NCBI RefSeq assembly: GCF_040649515.1
Contig: NZ_JBEZFP010000144.1
Location: forward strand, 1-22,909
Source of the DNA: Yinghuangia elevatio
Lineage (GTDB): Bacteria > Actinomycetota > Actinomycetes > Streptomycetales > Streptomycetaceae
Length of the DNA stretch: 22,909 nucleotides
Reading direction: 5' to 3'
Below, one piece after another: positions 9,513 through 17,886 of the stretch (its first letter is position 1; the number at the start of each line of letters is the position of its first letter). The notes under the pieces were generated by a model. It saw only the letters and a program-made list of their open reading frames with translations, was not told the DNA's origin and made no database searches. The position numbers and the translations under genes were made by a program.

Positions 9513-10675
9513 GCCGCCCGGAGCAAGGCGGATCTCCCGCGCAACCGGCAGGCACCGCCGGGAGCAACGCGCGTACGTACGAGACCTTCCCCGCAACTGC
9601 CCCGACGGTACGTCAGAAATCCTTCGGTACCACTCCAGATGGCACCCCTGTACATCGCTGGTCGATTTCCTCGCCGTCCTCTGGAGTTGAAGCGGCGGTC
9701 CTGTCCTACGGGGCGATTCTTCAGTCGTGCCAGGTACCCGATCTCGCCGGACGATACGAGGACGTCGTGCTCGGGCTGCCCGGCGTGCCGGACTACGCGG
9801 CGGACGACGCGTACCTGGGCGCGGTCGTCGGCCGCTACGCGAACCGCATCGCGCACGGGCGGTTCGTGCTCGACGGCGTTACGTATGAGCTGCCGACCAA
9901 TGATCGCGGGCACACGCTGCACGGTGGCATGGACGGCTTCCACCGGCGGGTGTGGGCAGGCGTGGGCTTCGCCGACGGCGAGCGGGCGGGTGTCCGGTTG
10001 CGACTGCGAAGTCCGCATATGGACATGGGCTTCCCCGGCGCGCTCGACGTCGAAGTGACCTACAGTCTCGACACCGACGGCACGCTGGCGGTCGACTATC
10101 GCGCCACGACCGACCGCCCGACCGTCGTCAACCTCACCCAGCACGCCTACTGGAATCTCGAAGGCCAGTCGTCGGCAGGCGACGTACTCGGTCACCGGCT
10201 CGGCGTGGACGCCGACGCGTTCCTGCCGATCGACCCGGGAGGAATCCCGTACGGCGACGCCGCCAGTGTCCGAGGGACACCGTTCGACTTCACGCCCCCC
10301 GCGGCCACCGAAGGCCCGGCAGCCGCCGTCTCGCTCGGCGACCGCGTGCGATCCGACCATCCCCAAGTCGCGGCGGTGAACGGCCTTGACCACTGCCTCG
10401 TCCTGCGCGGCGGCGTCGGCTTGCGTCGCGCGGCGCTCCTGCACGCCCCTGAGTCCGGGCGTGTTCTGGAGACTTGGACGACCGAACCTGGGCTCCAGAT
10501 CTACACTGCCAACGCGCTCGGCGCCCCCTTCGGCCGACACGCAGCCGTGTGTCTGGAGACCCAGCGGTTTCCCGACTCGCCGAACCGGCCCGCATACCCC
10601 TCGACCGTACTGCGACCAGGCCAGGCCCACTGCTCGTCCACGCAATACCGCTTCACCCATCTGCCCACCCGGTAG
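9509..10675 (+). CDS. galM: Aldose 1-epimerase (galactose mutarotase)
   Basis: The product has 388 residues and converts beta-D-galactose, released by beta-galactosidases, to the alpha anomer needed by galactokinase. The GalM beta-sandwich motifs are intact: RYANRIAHGRF, TLHGG (His138), the catalytic TQHAYWNL (His212) and CLETQRFPDSPN with the catalytic Glu350. The ATG overlaps the galK stop by four bases. Residues 1-40 are a Pro/Thr/Gln-rich extension not needed by the fold, and a later start cannot be excluded. Presence of this gene as the last member of the operon fits galactose arriving from beta-galactosides, as the GH2 and GH1 genes nearby would provide. Confidence 0.93.
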
Positions 10676-10698
10676 TAGGTGCGTGGAGACACAGCCGC

Positions 10699-10734
10699 AG
10701 GAGGGGCGCCGAATATCCGGCGGCGCCCCCTCCT
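10699..10734. terminator. Bidirectional terminator hairpin between galM and GH1
   Basis: AGGAGGGGCGCCG (10699-10711) pairs with the complementary run at 10721-10734, with one bulged C and a 9-nt loop. It lies 24 nt after the galM stop and just after the end of the converging GH1 gene. It has no T tract, as is usual in high-GC actinomycetes. Confidence 0.75.
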
Positions 10735-10738
10735 CGGC

Positions 10739-11911
10739 TCAAATGGCGTTCGCCTGGGCGGTCTTTCCCAGCCACGCGAGGCTCGGCTTGGGGTGCCGTT
10801 CAAACGTCGTCCGGTCGACCGCCACGAGCCCGAACGTCGGCTCCCAGCGCCCCCATTCGAAGTTGTCCAGCAAACTCCAGTGCAGATAGCCACGCACGTG
10901 GATGCCGCTCTGCATCGCGTCGTACATGCCGGCCAACGCCTCCGACGTGTACGCGATGCGCCGCTCGTCGTCGGCGGTGGCGATGCCGTTTTCGCTGACG
11001 ATGATCGGGACGTCACCGACGACGTCATGGGTGTGCCGCAGCGCGATCCCCAGGGCATCGGGCCGGTACGCCCAACCCATCAAGGTGTTGTCGGGGTGCT
11101 CCGGATGCGGCACGACACCGTCGCCGTCGACCAGTTGGCTGGTGTAGGACTGCACGCCGACGAAATCGTCGTCACGCGCCGGCTCCAGGTACATGTCCTC
11201 CCACAGCCGCTGCACTTCGGCGTGCTTGGCCTCCCTCCCGGGTGCGGGCACCAGGGCCTGGTTGGCCACCGTCCAGCCGACCTTCGCGCCGGTCCGTTGG
11301 CGGACCAGCGGCGCGACGGCGCGATGCGCGGCGATGAGGGCTTCACCGATTTCGGCGTCGGGAAGAGCACCGATCAACTGGTACTCCTTGCCCTCGGCCA
11401 CCCGGCGCAGTTGGCCGTGGTTCACCGCCACGATGTTGGGCTCGTTGATCGTGCAGACCCATTCGACGCCGTCGAGGATGCCGCACGCCTGCTCGACGTA
11501 GCGAGTGAAGACCGCGGGCGCGTCCTCCGCCAACCAACCCCCGTTGTCCCCGAACCAGATGGGGTGGGTGAAGTGGTGGAGGGTGACCACCGGGGTCAGT
11601 CCCAGCCGCCGCGCGGTCTCGATCATGCGGCGGTAGTGGGCGAGTTCGGCGCGCGAGAACTTCCCGGGGCTTGGTTCGATCCGTGACCACTCGATGCTGA
11701 AGCGATAGGCGTTCAGGCCCGCTTCGGCCAGCAGGGACATGTCTTCTTCGTACCGGTGGTAGCTGTCGAGCGCGTCGCCGCTGAACTGCACGCCGTAGTC
11801 CGCCGCGGCGTGTTCGAGCTGCCACCAGTCATTGTTGATGTTGTTGCCCTCGATCTGGTGCGCGGCGGTCGACGCACCCCAGAGGAAGCCCTGCGGGAAC
11901 GTTCGAGTCAT
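10739..11911 (-). CDS. GH1 family beta-glucosidase/beta-galactosidase
   Basis: The product has 390 residues and is a retaining beta-glycosidase of family GH1. The start FPQGFLWGASTAAHQIEG is the GH1 N-terminal signature. The acid/base is Glu157 in TINEPN, and the nucleophile Glu307 in IIVSENG. The LHWSLLDNFEWGRWEPTFGLV segment binds the -1 and +1 sugars. It is shorter than the common 440-480 residues, with loops trimmed. There is no signal peptide, so it acts in the cytoplasm on imported glycosides. AAGGGAG precedes the ATG at suitable spacing. It is transcribed toward the galactose operon and carries the shared operator pair upstream. GH1 enzymes cover glucosides, galactosides and fucosides, and some act on plant glycosides; exact specificity cannot be told from sequence. 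Confidence 0.93.
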   Translation of the reverse strand: MTRTFPQGFLWGASTAAHQIEGNNINNDWWQLEHAAADYGVQFSGDALDSYHRYEEDMSLLAEAGLNAYRFSIEWSRIEPSPGKFSRAELAHYRRMIETARRLGLTPVVTLHHFTHPIWFGDNGGWLAEDAPAVFTRYVEQACGILDGVEWVCTINEPNIVAVNHGQLRRVAEGKEYQLIGALPDAEIGEALIAAHRAVAPLVRQRTGAKVGWTVANQALVPAPGREAKHAEVQRLWEDMYLEPARDDDFVGVQSYTSQLVDGDGVVPHPEHPDNTLMGWAYRPDALGIALRHTHDVVGDVPIIVSENGIATADDERRIAYTSEALAGMYDAMQSGIHVRGYLHWSLLDNFEWGRWEPTFGLVAVDRTTFERHPKPSLAWLGKTAQANAI

Positions 11912-12226
11912 GGACGGTTGTCTCCCTTGTCGTTCGCCGGCGGCCCGGCTTCGAACGCGCCGCTGTGTGTTTGTGTTCGGCGCCTCGGCACAGCCAACGA
12001 GACACCGCGCGCCACGGATGTTCCCGGCTCGGACACCAACTTGCCCCTTCGCCGGCGATGCCCGGTGGCGATTCCTGTTGATGAAGCGAGGTGGGCGTTC
12101 GTACCGCCGGGGATTGCGTCACTTTCGGCGGCTGCCGACATGGTGTTCTGAGCCGGACCGACGAAGCTCGGCGCGTAACCTCATCGCTTTCCCTGGCTTT
12201 CTCGTCCCGAACGCGCGGGAAATATA

Positions 12227-12240
12227 GTAGCGCGCGCTAC
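12227..12240. promoter_or_regulatory. Operator copy 3 (perfect palindrome GTAGCGCGCGCTAC)
   Basis: It is identical to the copy at 5900. Read toward GH1 it begins 8 nt after the candidate -10, over the transcription start. On the plus strand it also overlaps a TATAGT hexamer (12223-12228), which might serve a rightward promoter. Confidence 0.8.
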
Positions 12241-12248
12241 TTGACGAC

Positions 12249-12277
12249 AGGCTACCCATGCTAGGTAGCACGCGCAA
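12249..12277 (-). promoter_or_regulatory. Candidate GH1 promoter
   Basis: On the minus strand -35 TTGCGC (12272-12277) and -10 TAGCCT (12249-12254) are separated by 17 nt. The -35 lies inside one operator, and the other operator follows 8 nt after the -10. Hexamer, spacer and operator offsets equal those of the galactose operon promoter. Confidence 0.5.
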
Positions 12278-12278
12278 C
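12265..12278. promoter_or_regulatory. Operator copy 4 (GTAGCACGCGCAAC)
   Basis: This variant copy starts 38 bp from the perfect copy at 12227. Flanking G and C extend it to 16 bp, as in the copies at 19735 and 20029. A 9-bp inverted repeat, ACCCATGCT (12254-12262) and AGCATGGGT (12284-12292), encloses it. Confidence 0.7.
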
Positions 12279-12432
12279 CATTGAGCATGGGTTCACACCG
12301 ACAGCAGGCGCCGACCGCGATCGGGTACTGACGTCATCCCATTCGTGGACGACGGCTGCGGCGATCGTCGGTGCCCGGGCCGCGCGGCCAGCAACGTGGC
12401 ATGGGGCGCCGCGCTCCACCTCTTGCTAATAG

Positions 12433-12450
12433 TTTAGTCAATACACTAAA
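12433..12450. promoter_or_regulatory. AT-rich inverted repeat TTTAGT-6-ACTAAA before GH43
   Basis: Perfect 6-bp arms with a CAATAC spacer lie 40 nt before the GH43 ATG, standing out from GC-rich DNA. Its composition resembles operators of ROK-type xylose repressors, which would suit a GH43 xylosidase or arabinosidase, but that link is inference. It may overlap the GH43 promoter (TACACT at 12442-12447). Confidence 0.5.
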
Positions 12451-12490
12451 AAAGGGCCGGGAGCTCGATCCACCCTTCAGGAGCCTGTCT

Positions 12491-13999
12491 ATGCCGTCAG
12501 AACGGGCCACCGGTCCCATGAACCCGGTCATTCCGGGGTTCCATCCTGATCCGAGTGTGTGCCGGGTCGGCCCGGAGTACTTCCTCGCCGCCTCGTCCTT
12601 CTCGTACTTCCCGGGCGTCCCGGTCTTCCGGTCGACCGACCTGGTGAACTGGACGCAGATCGGCAACGCACTCGACCGCCGCTCCCAGCTCGACCTCTCC
12701 GCCACCCGCGGCTGGTCGTCGCTGGGCATTTGCGCTCCGACGCTGCGCCATCACGACGGCCGGTTCTGGCTCATCACCACGAACAGCACCATGGCCGGCA
12801 TGCATACCTTCTTCGTGACCGCGGAGGATCCGGCAGGTCCGTGGTCGGAGCCGGTAACCGTGGACATCGACAACATCGACCCGGACCTCGCCTGGGATGA
12901 CGAGGGGAACTGCTGGGTCACCTACGCCGGGATCAACCAGTGCCGCATTGACGACGCCACCGGCAAGATCCTCGAAGGTCCCTATCCCACCTGGTCCGGT
13001 ACGGGCCTGCAATTCCCGGAGGCGCCGCACCTGTTCCGCCGTGGCGACTGGTGGTATCTGCTCCTCGCCGAAGGCGGTACCGAGCGGGGGCACGCGGTGT
13101 CCATCGCCCGTGGACCGTCACCGCAAGGCCCGTGGGAACCCTGCCCGGCGAACCCGGTCCTGTCCCACCGCAGCACCGACCACCCCATCCAGAACACCGG
13201 CCACGCCGACCTGGTCGAGGCCCCGGACGGCAGCTGGTGGATGTTGCTGCTGGGCGTACGCCCCCGTGGTCTCACGCCCGGATTCCACGTACTCGGCCGG
13301 GAGACCTTCCTGACCTCGGTCACCTGGGACGACGACGGCTGGCCGGTCATCGGCCCGGTCGACGCGCACCTGGCTTCCGCACCGCCCGCAGCAACCGGCG
13401 CACCAGCCGAACCTGGCGGTTCTCCGGTCCGCGACGACTTCGACGCCACCGCCCTGCACCCGCGCTGGCTCACCGTCCGCCGCCCTCTAGAGGCCGCCCT
13501 CTCCCTCACCTCGAGTCCCGGCCGGCTCACCGTCACCGGCACTGCCGCGACCATGGACCATGAGGAACCGGTCTTCGTCGGCCGCCGCCAACAGCACCAT
13601 CGGTGCCGGACACGTGCCCTGGTCGACGCCGACGGCTGCGCCGAGGCGGGACTGAGCATCCGCATGGACGAACACTTCCACTACGAAGTGGCCGTACGCG
13701 CAGCGGAGATCATCGTCCGCGCACGGATCGGGCCGCTGGCGTCCATCGTCGCGCGGGCTCCGAAGCCCGACGGACCGGTGGTCCTGGGCATCGACACCGA
13801 CACCGAAACGGCCCTGTGGAATCCCGACGAGATCACCCTCGGCTTCGAGTCGGGGGACGGCTTCGCCGCGCTGGCCAACCTCGACGGACGGTTCCTGTCC
13901 ACCGAGGTCGCCACCGGCTTCACCGGCCGCGTGATCGGCATGTACGCCGTCGAAGGCACCGCCGCCTTCGACTGGTTCACCTATGAAGGCATCACCTGA
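12491..13999 (+). CDS. GH43 family beta-xylosidase/alpha-L-arabinofuranosidase
   Basis: The product has 502 residues and is an inverting GH43 enzyme. The five-bladed propeller occupies about residues 10-300. The three catalytic acids are visible: base Asp20 in PGFHPDPSV, pKa modulator Asp130 in NIDPDLAWDDEG, and acid Glu177 in FPEAPHLF. A beta-sandwich domain of the GH43 C-terminal type (about 310-502) follows, as in bacterial beta-xylosidases. There is no signal peptide, so it works on imported oligosaccharides or glycosides, releasing xylose or arabinose. The frame is open from 12371, but the ATG at 12491 has CAGGAG 8 nt upstream. GH2 follows on the same strand after 105 nt. Xylose and arabinose specificity cannot be separated from sequence alone. 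Confidence 0.92.
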   Translation: MPSERATGPMNPVIPGFHPDPSVCRVGPEYFLAASSFSYFPGVPVFRSTDLVNWTQIGNALDRRSQLDLSATRGWSSLGICAPTLRHHDGRFWLITTNSTMAGMHTFFVTAEDPAGPWSEPVTVDIDNIDPDLAWDDEGNCWVTYAGINQCRIDDATGKILEGPYPTWSGTGLQFPEAPHLFRRGDWWYLLLAEGGTERGHAVSIARGPSPQGPWEPCPANPVLSHRSTDHPIQNTGHADLVEAPDGSWWMLLLGVRPRGLTPGFHVLGRETFLTSVTWDDDGWPVIGPVDAHLASAPPAATGAPAEPGGSPVRDDFDATALHPRWLTVRRPLEAALSLTSSPGRLTVTGTAATMDHEEPVFVGRRQQHHRCRTRALVDADGCAEAGLSIRMDEHFHYEVAVRAAEIIVRARIGPLASIVARAPKPDGPVVLGIDTDTETALWNPDEITLGFESGDGFAALANLDGRFLSTEVATGFTGRVIGMYAVEGTAAFDWFTYEGIT

Positions 14000-14021
14000 C
14001 CGCAAACGCCAGACACCGACG

Positions 14022-14047
14022 CGCGCCATCGACTCGTCGATGGCGCG
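14022..14047 (+). terminator. Perfect 11-bp hairpin between GH43 and GH2
   Basis: CGCGCCATCGA (14022-14032), a CTCG loop and TCGATGGCGCG (14037-14047) form an uninterrupted stem 22 nt after the GH43 stop and 57 nt before the GH2 start. It could end GH43 transcripts, or act as a processing or attenuation element that lowers GH2 expression. It has no T tract. Confidence 0.55.
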
Positions 14048-14104
14048 GCGGGCGAGCTGCAGCCGAGGTGAGCCTCTTTCGTTTGCCACGCAGGAAGGAA
14101 GCGC

Positions 14105-16534
14105 ATGATTCGCAGTGCCTTCAACCGGGGCTGGGAGGTCCGGCCGAGGTCGGGACCGTTCGCAGAGTTCATGGGACCTCCGGCCCCATACGTGGAGGTC
14201 ACGCTTCCGCACGACGCGATGCTCGGCCGCGAGCGGAATCCCGGCGGCACCGCGACCTTGGGGTTCTTTCCCGAAGGGGCCTACGAGTACCGCAAAACGT
14301 TCCACGTGCCCGAGGACTACCGCGACAAGCGGGTCGCGATCGAGTTCGAGGGCGTCTACCGCGGCGCGATGGTCTACATCAACGACGAGTTCGCCGGGCA
14401 ACGACCTTTCGGATACTCGGCGTTCGTGGTTCCCGTGGACAACTTCCTACGCTACGGCGAGGACAACGAAGTCCGCGTCGAGTGCCGCACCCATCACGAC
14501 TCGCGCTGGTACAGCGGCGCCGGGATTTACCGTGACGTGCACCTGGCAGTCGGCAATATGACGCGCATACCCTTGGACGGCGTCCGGGTCACGACCCCGG
14601 ATGTCGACACGGACCAGGCCGTCGTCCTCGTCACCACGCTCGTCGAGCACGACGGCCCGACCCGGACGACCGTCGACGTCGTCACGGAGATCCGCGACGC
14701 CGCGGGCGCCGTTGCGGCCACCGACCGCAGCGTCGTCTCCGTCTTCCCCGGAGAGCCGGCCACGGTCCGCCAGCGCCTCTACGTCAAGCGTCCCGCACTG
14801 TGGAGCGTCGACACCCCCACCCTGTACACAGCCACCGTTGCCCTGCGCGACGGTTCAGGTGACGTCGACCAGGACCAGGCCGTCTTCGGCATCCGCACGC
14901 TGCGACTGGACGTCGACCACGGACTGCGGATCAACGGCGAGCCGGTCAAGTTGCGCGGCGCGTGCGTCCACCACGACAACGGCGTCATCGGCGCCGCGAC
15001 CATCGCCCGCGCGGAAGAACGCCGCGTGCAACTACTCAAGGACGCCGGGTTCAACGCCATCCGCAGCGCCCACAACCCGCTCGGCAAGGCGATGCTCGAT
15101 GCCTGCGACCGCCTCGGCATGCTGGTGATGGACGAGGCATTCGACATGTGGACGCAGAACAAGACCGACGGCGACTACGGCCTGGACTTCCCCACCTGGT
15201 GGGAACGCGACCTCGAGGCCATGGTCCGCAAAGACGCCAACCACCCCAGCGTCATCATGTACTCGATCGGCAACGAGATCCTCGAACTCGGCAACCCCTC
15301 CGGGGCGGCATGGGCCCGACGCCTCGCGGAGAAGGTCCGCGCCCTGGACGACACCCGCTACGTCACCAACGGCGTCAACCTCATGCTGCCGTTCCTGAAC
15401 GACGTCGTCGCCATGGTCAACGACGGCGCCCCGGCCGGTGCGCAGCACGCGAACCTCAACGCGATGATGGCCGCCATGGACGACGCGGTGAACACCGTCA
15501 GCGCGTCCGAAATGGTCACCACCCGCACCGCGGAGGCGTTCGCTGTCCTGGACGTGGCCGGCATGAACTACGCGGACTCCCGGTACGAACTGGACCGCGA
15601 GCTGTTCCCCAACCGGATCATCGTCGGCAGCGAGACGGTGGCAAAAAGGATCGACACCAACTGGCGCCTGGTCCTGGACAACAGCCACGTGCTGGGTGAC
15701 TTCACCTGGACCGGCTGGGACTACCTCGGCGAACCGGGCCTCGGCATGGTCGGCTACGCCGACCAGATCACACCCGAGACCTCGCCCGCACAGTTCCTGC
15801 TGCTGACCGCGCGGGCCGGGGACATCGACATCACCGGCCACCGGCGCCCGGCCTCGTACTACCGGGAGATCGTCTTCGGGCTGCGCACCGCCCCCTACAT
15901 CGCGGTGCAGCCCCCGTCCGGCTACGGACGCGAGACTGTCTCCGGGCCGTGGGCGTGGACGGACACGGTGTCGAGCTGGACCTGGGACCACCCTGCCGGA
16001 TCGCCGGTGAAGGTCGAGGTCTACAGCGACGCCGACGAGGTCGAGCTACTGTGCAACGGCGAAGTCGTCGGCAAGGCCCCCGCCGGGGAAGCTCACCGCT
16101 TCCGCGCCGAGTTCGACACCACCTATCGCCCCGGCGAACTGACCGCGGTGGCCTATAAGGACGGGGTCGAGCAAGGCCGCCACCGCCTGGCCACCGCCAC
16201 CGGACCCCTCGCTCTCGTGGCCGACGTCGACCGCACGACGCTGCGCGCGGACGACACCGACCTCGCGTACGTCACGCTCACTCTGACCGACGCCGACGGC
16301 AACGTCTACCGCGACCGCGACCGGCAGGTCTCAGTGCGGGTCACCGGCCCCGCCGTCCTCCAAGGGCTCGGCAGCGCCAACCCGCTGACCCGCGAACCGT
16401 TCACCGCGGACACGCACACCACGTACGAAGGCCGCGCCCTCGCCGTCATCCGCCCCAGCGGCCCCGGCGAAATCACCGTGACCGCCACAACCGGCGACTG
16501 CGACGAGGCAAGGCTCACCATCCACGCCAAGTGA
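14105..16534 (+). CDS. GH2 family beta-galactosidase-like hydrolase with DUF4982-type domain
   Basis: The product has 809 residues and is a retaining GH2 glycosidase. In order it has a sugar-binding jelly roll (1-150), an Ig-like domain (160-270), a TIM barrel (about 275-590), a DUF4982-like domain (YSDADEVELLCNGEVVG, about 635-690) and a final Ig-like domain (about 700-809). The acid/base is Glu391 in MYSIGNEI and the nucleophile Glu510 in IIVGSETV. The motif SAHNPLGKAMLDACDRLGMLVMDEAFDMW is a family hallmark. There is no signal peptide. AGGAAGG precedes the ATG. Its probable product, galactose, would feed the galactose operon upstream. Members with this domain set act on beta-galactosides, but glucuronides and other pyranosides occur in GH2. 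Confidence 0.92.
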   Translation: MIRSAFNRGWEVRPRSGPFAEFMGPPAPYVEVTLPHDAMLGRERNPGGTATLGFFPEGAYEYRKTFHVPEDYRDKRVAIEFEGVYRGAMVYINDEFAGQRPFGYSAFVVPVDNFLRYGEDNEVRVECRTHHDSRWYSGAGIYRDVHLAVGNMTRIPLDGVRVTTPDVDTDQAVVLVTTLVEHDGPTRTTVDVVTEIRDAAGAVAATDRSVVSVFPGEPATVRQRLYVKRPALWSVDTPTLYTATVALRDGSGDVDQDQAVFGIRTLRLDVDHGLRINGEPVKLRGACVHHDNGVIGAATIARAEERRVQLLKDAGFNAIRSAHNPLGKAMLDACDRLGMLVMDEAFDMWTQNKTDGDYGLDFPTWWERDLEAMVRKDANHPSVIMYSIGNEILELGNPSGAAWARRLAEKVRALDDTRYVTNGVNLMLPFLNDVVAMVNDGAPAGAQHANLNAMMAAMDDAVNTVSASEMVTTRTAEAFAVLDVAGMNYADSRYELDRELFPNRIIVGSETVAKRIDTNWRLVLDNSHVLGDFTWTGWDYLGEPGLGMVGYADQITPETSPAQFLLLTARAGDIDITGHRRPASYYREIVFGLRTAPYIAVQPPSGYGRETVSGPWAWTDTVSSWTWDHPAGSPVKVEVYSDADEVELLCNGEVVGKAPAGEAHRFRAEFDTTYRPGELTAVAYKDGVEQGRHRLATATGPLALVADVDRTTLRADDTDLAYVTLTLTDADGNVYRDRDRQVSVRVTGPAVLQGLGSANPLTREPFTADTHTTYEGRALAVIRPSGPGEITVTATTGDCDEARLTIHAK

Positions 16535-16538
16535 AGCA

Positions 16539-16587
16539 GCGGCGGGCCACGGCCATGCCACCCGGCAGCCCGGCTGTGGCCCGCCGC
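16539..16587 (+). terminator. Strong terminator after GH2
   Basis: A 16-bp stem with one G-T pair (16539-16554 with 16572-16587, outer 12 bp perfect) and a 17-nt loop begins 5 nt after the GH2 stop. The stem is nearly all GC. It also shields the GH2 gene from the opposing SDR genes. Confidence 0.8.
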
Positions 16588-16629
16588 CTGGACAACGGCC
16601 CCCACGAGAGGCTCCCACGCCACGACCCA

Positions 16630-17006
16630 GCAGTTGAGGACACCGACGAGGTTGACGTCGATGATGCCTGCCAGTAAACGGTGGGCATGCCGCGGAACGG
16701 ATGCTGCTGCATGCGTTCGTTCGGGCCGCCGGTTCCGGCGTTGTTGACGAGAACGTCGGTGGGGCCTAGCGCACTGGCTGGCGCGGCGAACCCGTCGGTG
16801 ACCGCGGACAGTTCGGCGACATCGAACGGAACGGCCAGAGCCCGGCCGCCGAACACGGTGATTTCGTCCGCGACGCGCCGGGCACGGTCGGCGTGGTAGC
16901 CGTTGGCCGCCACCGCGGCCCCCTTGGCGTGCCAGGCGCGCGATACCCGCGCCGACGTTTTGCCCGCCCCGGTGACCCGTGCCCTCTTGCCGTCCAGTTC
17001 GAACAT
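16630..17006 (-). pseudogene. Truncated, frameshifted SDR dehydrogenase remnant
   Basis: From the ATG at 17006 the translation reads as an SDR N-terminal half: MFELDGKRARVTGAGK, then HADRARRVADEI, GGRALAVPFDV and DVLVNNAGTGGP. At about 16666-16670 one base is missing, and the next frame continues the family sequence (IIDVNLVGVLNC, ending at 16630). Homology then stops, so the catalytic Ser and YxxxK are absent. The nucleotide loop is damaged as well (TGAGKTSARV lacks the GxG pattern). It lies 64 nt downstream of the intact SDR on the same strand and probably formed an operon with it. The truncation falls near the GH2 terminator, which suggests a recombination join. Confidence 0.75.
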
Positions 17007-17070
17007 GTCCGTTCTCGTTGCTCTTGTCTCCCGCGCATCAACCCGCCGTCGGCTGGGGTTGCGTGTCGGG

Positions 17071-17886
17071 TCAGTCGAGCGTGGCGGCGATGGCTGCGGC
17101 GCGCTGTTGGAAGTAGCCGACCCATTCGGGGTGGGGGAAGATGTGCGTCCGGCGCTCGGTGATCGCCTGGACGACGAGTTCGGCGGTGTCGGCGGTGGAG
17201 ATGCCCGCTTCGATGTTGCGGTACGTCGCCTCGCGGCGGTCATCGAGGTCGGGGTCGGACTGAGAGCGCGGGATGTGGCCGTCGGGTGCGTTGCGTTCGT
17301 CGTGCCGGATGTCGGTGGCCGTGTACGCGGGGCACAGGACCGAGACACCGATGTGCGGGTACTCGGTGGCGAATTCGGCGGCCAGCGACTCCGAAAGTGC
17401 GACGACGCCCGCCTTGGACGCGAAGTACGGGCCCATGTAGGGACCGGTGACGAACCCGGCCATCGACGCGGTGTTGACGATGTGCGCCTCGTCCTGGGCG
17501 GCGAGCACCGGGAGGAAGGCGTGGCAACCGTGGACCACGCCGTGCAGGTTGACGCCGAGTGTCCACTGCCAGGTGGCCAAGGTGGTGCGGGCGAACCGCT
17601 GGAGGCCGCCGACCCCGGCGTTGTTGCACAACACGTGAACCGCGCCGAACCGGGCGACCGCCGCGTCCCGGAGCTCGGCGACGGAGGTGGCGTCCGCGAC
17701 GTCGGTACGGACGCCCAGGACCTCGCCGATGCCTTCGAGCTCTCCTTGGGCGCGCTTGAGTGACACGTCGTCGTTGTCCGCGATGACCACGCGCATGCCT
17801 TCGGCCAGGAACCGCTTTGCCAGTCCGAGGCCGATGCCGTTGGCACCGCCGGTGACGACCGCGACGCGGCCTTCAAACCTCTGCAT
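17071..17886 (-). CDS. SDR family NAD(P)-dependent dehydrogenase
   Basis: The product has 271 residues and is a classical short-chain dehydrogenase oxidising an alcohol or reducing a ketone. The cofactor loop is TGGANGIG (12-19), NNAG lies at 88-91, and the catalytic residues Ser141, Tyr154 and Lys158 have the standard S-x12-Y-x3-K spacing. FPHPEWVGYFQQRA near the C-terminus is common in actinobacterial SDRs near steroid and fatty-acyl genes, but that is memory, not proof. AGGAG precedes the ATG. Asp39 at the end of strand 2 (IADNDD) favours NAD over NADP. A hydroxysteroid dehydrogenase role would suit the sterol oxidase in the window; the true substrate is unknown. Confidence 0.87.
   Translation of the reverse strand: MQRFEGRVAVVTGGANGIGLGLAKRFLAEGMRVVIADNDDVSLKRAQGELEGIGEVLGVRTDVADATSVAELRDAAVARFGAVHVLCNNAGVGGLQRFARTTLATWQWTLGVNLHGVVHGCHAFLPVLAAQDEAHIVNTASMAGFVTGPYMGPYFASKAGVVALSESLAAEFATEYPHIGVSVLCPAYTATDIRHDERNAPDGHIPRSQSDPDLDDRREATYRNIEAGISTADTAELVVQAITERRTHIFPHPEWVGYFQQRAAAIAATLD

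Larger units (their letters stand above)
11912..12490. other. Divergent intergenic region, GH1 / GH43
   Basis: These 579 nt lie between the minus-strand GH1 gene and the plus-strand GH43 gene. They contain the GH1 leader (about 330 nt, including a small open frame from 12141 to 11908 whose stop overlaps the GH1 ATG), the two operators at 12227 and 12265, a 9-bp inverted repeat around the second operator, and an AT-rich TTTAGT/ACTAAA palindrome 40 nt before the GH43 start. Confidence 0.6.
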
